Shown: piece by piece, positions 6,451 to 9,463 of the stretch
Position numbering within the stretch: the stretch's first letter is position 1
How the letters are laid out: each line of letters begins with the position of its first letter
Assembly: GCA_900555805.1 (NCBI GenBank)
Contig: USMJ01000024.1
Location: forward strand, 1-9,463
Direction of reading: 5' to 3'
DNA length: 9,463 bases
DNA from: an uncultured Oscillospiraceae bacterium
Lineage (GTDB): Bacteria; Bacillota; Clostridia; Oscillospirales; Acutalibacteraceae
Made by a program: the position numbers and the translations under genes
The notes under the pieces: model-generated
The model's database searches: none
What the model was told of the DNA's origin: nothing
Seen by the model: the letters and a program-made list of their open reading frames with translations, nothing else

Positions 6451-6927
6451 ATGAACATAAATATAATCTGCGTCGGGAAGCTCAAGGAAAAATATCTGAC
6501 CGACGCCTGCAACGAATATATCAAACGGCTCAGCGCATATAAATTAAATGTGACCGAGCTTGCGCCCGAGCGGCTCGGCGATTCACCGAGCGAAAGCGAA
6601 ATAAAATCCGCCCTCGAAAAAGAGGGAAAAAGGATAATCGAAAAGCTTCCTAAAAACTCGTTTGTCTACGCGATGTGCATCGAGGGAAGGCAGCGCACAA
6701 GCGAAGAACTCAGCGCCGAAATAGAAAAGATCAAGCTCGGCGGAACGGGAACGCTCACATTTATAATCGGCGGCTCGTTCGGCCTCAGCGACGAAGTGAA
6801 ACAAAGAGCTAACGAAAAGCTCTCCATGAGCCGCATGACATTCCCCCACCAGCTTGCGCGCGTCATGCTTCTCGAACAGATATACAGAGCCGTCCAGATC
6901 GGTCTCGGCACAAGATATCACAAATAG
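6451..6927 (+). CDS. rlmH: 23S rRNA (pseudouridine1915-N3)-methyltransferase RlmH
   Basis: RlmH is a SPOUT-class methyltransferase that uses S-adenosylmethionine to methylate N3 of pseudouridine 1915 in helix 69 of 23S rRNA, on assembled 70S ribosomes. The 158-residue protein has the typical full length. It shows the N-terminal pattern I-CVGKLKEKY (residues 6-15), the cofactor-binding knot loop FIIGGSFGLSDEV (104-116), LPH-type 'TFPHQLARVMLLEQIYRA' (130-147), and the C-terminal YHK that family members need for activity. The ATG is preceded by AGGTG at 6441-6445, which overlaps the yycJ stop codon, supporting translational linkage. No terminator is seen directly after it; the first candidate is the hairpin at 7025-7055. 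Confidence 0.96.
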   Translation: MNINIICVGKLKEKYLTDACNEYIKRLSAYKLNVTELAPERLGDSPSESEIKSALEKEGKRIIEKLPKNSFVYAMCIEGRQRTSEELSAEIEKIKLGGTGTLTFIIGGSFGLSDEVKQRANEKLSMSRMTFPHQLARVMLLEQIYRAVQIGLGTRYHK

Positions 6928-6980
6928 CCGTATGTTTTCTGTCGCTTTTTTGTAGGTTCTCACAATAAAGGGCAAAAACC

Positions 6981-7009
6981 TTGACAACGCTTTAACAGGC
7001 TGATATAAT
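6981..7009 (+). promoter_or_regulatory. Full-consensus SigA promoter upstream of the ABC importer
   Basis: TTGACA (6981-6986) and TATAAT (7004-7009) both match consensus exactly, with a 17-base spacer that ends in TGA, giving an extended -10 as well. Transcription should start near 7016. This is the strongest promoter in the window. It lies about 290 bases before the binding-protein start codon, and a hairpin follows almost at once. Confidence 0.88.
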
Positions 7010-7024
7010 TGTTATTCGTAGGGT

Positions 7025-7062
7025 AAGGGCGCCGTGCTTATTGCACTGCGCCTTTATTTCTT
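7025..7062 (+). terminator. Hairpin with T-rich tail just after the promoter; terminator or attenuator
   Basis: AAGGGCGC (7025-7032) pairs with GCGCCTTT (7048-7055), with one G-T wobble; after one mismatch, GTGC (7034-7037) pairs with GCAC (7043-7046) around a 5-base loop. The tail 7053-7062 is T-rich. It could end transcripts from yycJ-rlmH, attenuate the new promoter, or stabilise the 5' end of the importer mRNA. Confidence 0.55.
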
Positions 7063-7070
7063 GCCGGTCG

Positions 7071-7166
7071 CGCTTTATCCGACGGGGTACGCTTTGGTTT
7101 CATAAAGCGGAAAGCCGTCAGCCCGGATTTCGGTTTTTTCCGGAGAAGCCGAAAGAAAGCAGACGG
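7071..7166 (+). promoter_or_regulatory. Structured leader region of unknown class
   Basis: CGCTTTAT (7071-7078) pairs perfectly with ATAAAGCG (7102-7109). Next, CCGTC (7115-7119) can pair with GACGG (7162-7166), enclosing TTTCGG (7128-7133) with CCGAAA (7149-7154). A competing pairing, CCGGA (7123-7127) with TCCGG (7139-7143), cannot coexist with the inner stem. I do not recognise a known riboswitch or a T-box (no TGGNACCGCG-type element). Confidence 0.4.
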
Positions 7167-7187
7167 ATATTCGAAAGAGAAAGCGTT

Positions 7188-7232
7188 CATGTGTAACATG
7201 TTGTATAAACCGTATATTTATACATAAGTATA
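7188..7232 (+). promoter_or_regulatory. Operator-like inverted repeats upstream of the binding-protein gene
   Basis: CATGT-GTA-ACATG at 7188-7200 is a perfect inverted repeat. Immediately after it, GTATA occurs at 7203-7207 and 7212-7216, inverted at 7219-7223, and direct again at 7228-7232. The 7212-7223 pair is a 12-base palindrome. Together they suggest a regulator-binding region, though the AT-rich context makes chance possible. Confidence 0.35.
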
Positions 7233-7241
7233 TCTTTTAAT

Positions 7242-7270
7242 TTGACATGCGCATAGGATCGGCTAAATAT
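7242..7270 (+). promoter_or_regulatory. Second, proximal promoter candidate for the ABC importer
   Basis: A consensus TTGACA at 7242-7247 is followed after 17 bases by AAATAT (7265-7270), a poor -10 (three of six). It would start transcription near 7276, giving a short leader of about 25 bases. The GTATA cluster lies directly upstream. Confidence 0.4.
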
Positions 7271-7287
7271 TATTTTATACGTTTTTC

Positions 7288-7293
7288 AGGAGG
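7288..7293 (+). promoter_or_regulatory. Ribosome binding site that decides the binding-protein start
   Basis: AGGAGG ends 7 bases before the ATG at 7301. An in-frame ATG at 7247 would put 18 extra residues in front of the signal peptide and lacks such a site, so 7301 is the start. Confidence 0.92.
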
Positions 7294-7300
7294 TAATCAC

Positions 7301-8089
7301 ATGAAAAAACTACTGGCAGTACTCATGGCAGCAGCAATGATCGTTCTTTGCTTCGCAGCTTGCGGAGGATCGGACGACGCAAAGGATCCCTCGGCATCGG
7401 GCAAGAAGTATGTCATCTATTCCGACAACTCTTTCGCTCCGTTCGAGTTCCTTGACACAAAGACAAACGAATACACAGGCGTTGACGTTGATCTCTTAGC
7501 CGCTATCGCTGAAGATCAGGGCTTCACCTATGAAATCAAATTTGAGGGCTTCGACCCCGCTATGGGCGCGGTTCAGTCCGGTCAGGCAGACGCTATGATC
7601 GCAGGCATGACGATCAAGCCCGAGAGACAGGAGAACTTCGACTTCTCCGACGGCTACTTTGAAGACGGCTCAATCCTTGTTGTCGCTTCTTCAAACGACG
7701 CTATCAAGTCCGAATCCGATCTCGCAGGCAAGAAAGTCGCCGCTAAGGTCGGCACGACAAGCACCGCTTACGCAGAGAGCATAAAGGACAAATACGGCTT
7801 CGAGATCACCTATTTCGAGGATTCTCCGAAGATGTATCAGGCAGTTATGAGCGGCAACGCCGACGCCTGCTTTGAGGACTACTCGGTTATCGGCTGGGCT
7901 ATCAAGAACGACTCTGTCTCTCTTAAGACAGTCGGCGAAGTTGTCAACCCCGGTTCTTACGGTTTCGCTGTCAAGAAAGGCACAAACGCCGATCTTCTCA
8001 AGCTCTTCAACCAGGGTCTCGCTAACTTAAAGGCAAACGGCAAGTATGAGGAGATCCTTTCCAAGTACGGCTACACTGCAAGCAAATAA
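7301..8089 (+). CDS. Amino acid ABC transporter substrate-binding lipoprotein
   Basis: The 262-residue protein is a family 3 solute-binding protein (SBP_bac_3) that captures a polar or charged amino acid outside the membrane and delivers it to the permease encoded downstream. A lipoprotein signal peptide (MKKLL, hydrophobic 5-17) ends in the lipobox FAAC with C21 as the lipidated residue, followed by a Gly/Ser/Asp-rich linker to about 35. The two-lobed domain covers 36-260: SFAPFEF (44-50), GVDVDL (60-65), AGMTIKPER (101-109, with T104 and R109 expected to bind the alpha-carboxylate), KVGTTS (149-154), and CFEDYSV (190-196, with D193 expected to bind the alpha-amino group). These are the usual amino acid backbone contacts; the side-chain specificity (glutamine, cystine, histidine or other) cannot be read reliably. 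It is the first gene of the importer operon, behind a long regulatory region. Confidence 0.95.
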   Translation: MKKLLAVLMAAAMIVLCFAACGGSDDAKDPSASGKKYVIYSDNSFAPFEFLDTKTNEYTGVDVDLLAAIAEDQGFTYEIKFEGFDPAMGAVQSGQADAMIAGMTIKPERQENFDFSDGYFEDGSILVVASSNDAIKSESDLAGKKVAAKVGTTSTAYAESIKDKYGFEITYFEDSPKMYQAVMSGNADACFEDYSVIGWAIKNDSVSLKTVGEVVNPGSYGFAVKKGTNADLLKLFNQGLANLKANGKYEEILSKYGYTASK

Positions 8090-8123
8090 ATCGTTCATTC
8101 CGGAAGTAAAAAACAAAACACAA

Positions 8124-8160
8124 TGCGGTGGTTTCTCAAATAAAATCACCGCAAATTTTT
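8124..8160 (+). terminator. Intercistronic hairpin between binding-protein and permease genes
   Basis: TGCGGTGGTTT (8124-8134) pairs with AAATCACCGCA (8143-8153) in an 11-bp stem with one G-T wobble and an 8-base loop; a run of five T starts two bases later. It is probably a partial terminator or an mRNA-stabilising element that keeps the binding protein in excess over the membrane and ATPase subunits. Confidence 0.75.
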
Positions 8161-8178
8161 AGTTAAGAGTGGATTAAA

Positions 8179-8865
8179 TTGGATTTTACAAGAGTTTTTG
8201 AAAATGCGACTCCGCTTATGCTTCGGGGACTTAAGGTGACTATCGTCATCTCTCTCCTCGCTATCGCCATAGGCATGGTCATAGGTTGTGTGACCTGTTT
8301 GCTAGGAAGATCTAAGCACCGTATATTCAGGATGATCTCCGGCGTTTATGTCTGGTGCATAAGAGGTACGCCCATGATAGTTCAGGGCTTCCTCATGTTC
8401 TTCGCTTTTCCGCAGGTTATACAGAAATTTATTTCTCCGACCTTCACGATAACTCCGTTCGCGGCCGGTCTGCTTACCCTTTCGTTTAATGCCGGCGCGT
8501 ACATGTCGGAGATATTCAGGGGCGGCATAGACGCCATCAGCAAAGGTCAGATCGAAGCGGCGAGAAGCCTCGGAATGAGCAAAAGCAAGACGATGCTCAA
8601 GGTCGTCTTCCCTCAGGCGTTCAAGATCTGTATCCCGTCGCTTGTCAACCAGTTCATCATAACGATCAAGGATTCATCCATCCTTTCGGCTATCGGCCTG
8701 GCCGATATCGTCAACCAGACCAAGGTCTATGTCGGCGGAAGCTACGACTTCTTCCCGGCGTACATCACGGTCGCAGGATATTATCTCGTCATCATCTCAA
8801 TTCTGATGGTGATATCAAAATTTGTAGAGAAGAAGTTTAGTTATGACAAAAAAAGTAGTAGTTAA
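8179..8865 (+). CDS. Amino acid ABC transporter permease (HisM/GlnP type)
   Basis: The 228-residue inner-membrane subunit is a typical-length permease of the polar amino acid uptake family. Hydrophobic segments lie at about 19-43, 60-79, 86-108, around 160-175 and 195-217. The cytoplasmic EAA loop that docks on the ATPase is at about 133-152 ([11 protein letters not shown] followed by FPQA), and '[10 protein letters not shown]' (residues 60-69) is the conserved RGTP segment of this family. The start is TTG at 8179, with GAGTGG at 8167-8172 six bases upstream; the [18 protein letters not shown] beginning fits family members. The coding end overlaps the ATPase gene by 23 bases, which implies coupled translation. 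A single permease gene suggests a homodimer. Confidence 0.95.
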   Translation: MDFTRVFENATPLMLRGLKVTIVISLLAIAIGMVIGCVTCLLGRSKHRIFRMISGVYVWCIRGTPMIVQGFLMFFAFPQVIQKFISPTFTITPFAAGLLTLSFNAGAYMSEIFRGGIDAISKGQIEAARSLGMSKSKTMLKVVFPQAFKICIPSLVNQFIITIKDSSILSAIGLADIVNQTKVYVGGSYDFFPAYITVAGYYLVIISILMVISKFVEKKFSYDKKSSS

Positions 8866-9463
8866 AGATCTGTATAAAAGTTTCGACAATCTCGATGTCC
8901 TCAAGGGCATCAGCGTCGAAATAAACGAGGGCGAGGTCGTCTGTCTCATAGGCCCTTCGGGCAGCGGCAAGTCAACATTTCTTCGCTGTCTCAACAGACT
9001 CGAGGAGTCGACCTCCGGAACGATACTCGTCGACGGCTTCGAGATATCCGACAAAAAGCTCGATATAAACAAGACAAGAGAAAATATCGGCATGGTCTTT
9101 CAGCAGTTCAACCTCTTCGCTCACCTGACGGTCAAGAAGAACATTATGCTCGCGCCCGTCGACCGCAAGAAGATGACGAAAGCCGAAGCCGAGAAGAAAG
9201 CTCTTGAGCTTCTTGAAAGAGTCGGTCTGAAGGACAAGGCGGACTATTATCCGCATCAGCTTTCGGGCGGTCAGCAGCAGAGAGTCGCCATCGCGAGAGC
9301 TCTTGCGATGAATCCCGATATAATGCTCTTCGACGAACCGACCTCCGCTCTTGACCCCGAAATGGTCGGCGAAGTTCTTCAGGTTATGAAAGAACTCGCG
9401 CAGGCGGGCATGACGATGGTCGTCGTCACGCACGAAATGGGCTTCGCCCGTGCCGCCGCGCAC
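8843..9463 (+). CDS. Amino acid ABC transporter ATP-binding protein (GlnQ/HisP type), 3' end outside window
   Basis: This cytoplasmic ATPase subunit drives the importer. The frame is open from ATG 8843 to the window end, 207 residues of a protein usually about 240-250. All core motifs are present: Walker [10 protein letters not shown] (37-45), Q-loop FQQFNLF (86-92), signature LSGGQQQR (140-147), Walker B IMLFDEP (160-166), D-loop SALD (168-171) and the H-loop histidine H197 in VTHEMGFA. Only the C-terminal end is missing, because the window stops. The [12 protein letters not shown] and EMGFAR patterns are typical of the polar amino acid subfamily. Its start lies 23 bases inside the permease gene in another frame, with only a weak purine-rich GAGAAGAAG upstream, so translation probably depends on the permease. 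Confidence 0.96.
   Translation, partial: MTKKVVVKDLYKSFDNLDVLKGISVEINEGEVVCLIGPSGSGKSTFLRCLNRLEESTSGTILVDGFEISDKKLDINKTRENIGMVFQQFNLFAHLTVKKNIMLAPVDRKKMTKAEAEKKALELLERVGLKDKADYYPHQLSGGQQQRVAIARALAMNPDIMLFDEPTSALDPEMVGEVLQVMKELAQAGMTMVVVTHEMGFARAAAH

Noticed and set aside
7247..7300. Upstream in-frame ATG that would lengthen the binding protein by 18 residues
   Set aside because: The lipoprotein signal peptide begins at 7301, which has a perfect AGGAGG 7 bases upstream; the ATG at 7247 overlaps a candidate -35 box and has no binding site.
6981..7300. T-box or known amino acid riboswitch in the importer leader
   Set aside because: I could not find a TGGNACCGCG-type antiterminator sequence or the conserved core of lysine, glycine or SAM riboswitches, so no class is assigned.

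Overview
The window looks like a chromosomal stretch of a moderate-GC Firmicute, most likely a gut-type member of the Clostridia (Oscillospiraceae or relatives). The reasons are AGGAGG-type ribosome binding sites, near-consensus SigA promoters, frequent TTG start codons, a Firmicute-style yycJ-rlmH pair and a large secreted Big_2 (bacterial Ig-like) protein. The organism call is inference; no rRNA or other taxonomic marker is present.

Layout. (1) 1-899, plus strand: the C-terminal ~58% of GpmI, the glycolytic cofactor-independent phosphoglycerate mutase, followed by a strong intrinsic terminator. (2) 1011-3728, minus strand: a 905-residue secreted protein with five clear Big_2 domains, a weaker sixth and an unassigned C-terminal region. 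It converges on gpmI, with two strong hairpins between the stop codons. (3) 3729-4240: an AT-rich divergent intergenic region with a SigA-like promoter for each flanking gene. (4) 4241-6927, plus strand: murA (peptidoglycan precursor synthesis), yycJ (walJ-like metallo-beta-lactamase fold hydrolase) and rlmH (23S rRNA pseudouridine-1915 methyltransferase). The last two are 8 bases apart and probably cotranscribed. (5) 6928-7300: a 373-base intergenic region with a full-consensus promoter, an immediate hairpin, further paired elements, a cluster of GTATA half-sites and a second promoter candidate. (6) 7301 to the window end, plus strand: a polar amino acid ABC importer, with lipoprotein binding protein, permease, and ATPase cut off by the window end.

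How the genes relate. Most of the window is ordinary housekeeping: glycolysis, cell wall precursor synthesis, ribosome maturation and amino acid uptake. In the importer, the lipoprotein captures substrate outside the membrane, the permease passes it through, and the ATPase powers the cycle. A hairpin between the binding-protein and permease genes probably lowers downstream expression, as is usual in such operons.

I found no CRISPR array, insertion sequence, tRNA, rRNA, phage gene or recognisable defence system. The least explained parts are the structured leader at 6981-7300 and the C-terminal half of the Big_2 protein. Neither is strong enough to be called a new system from sequence reading alone.
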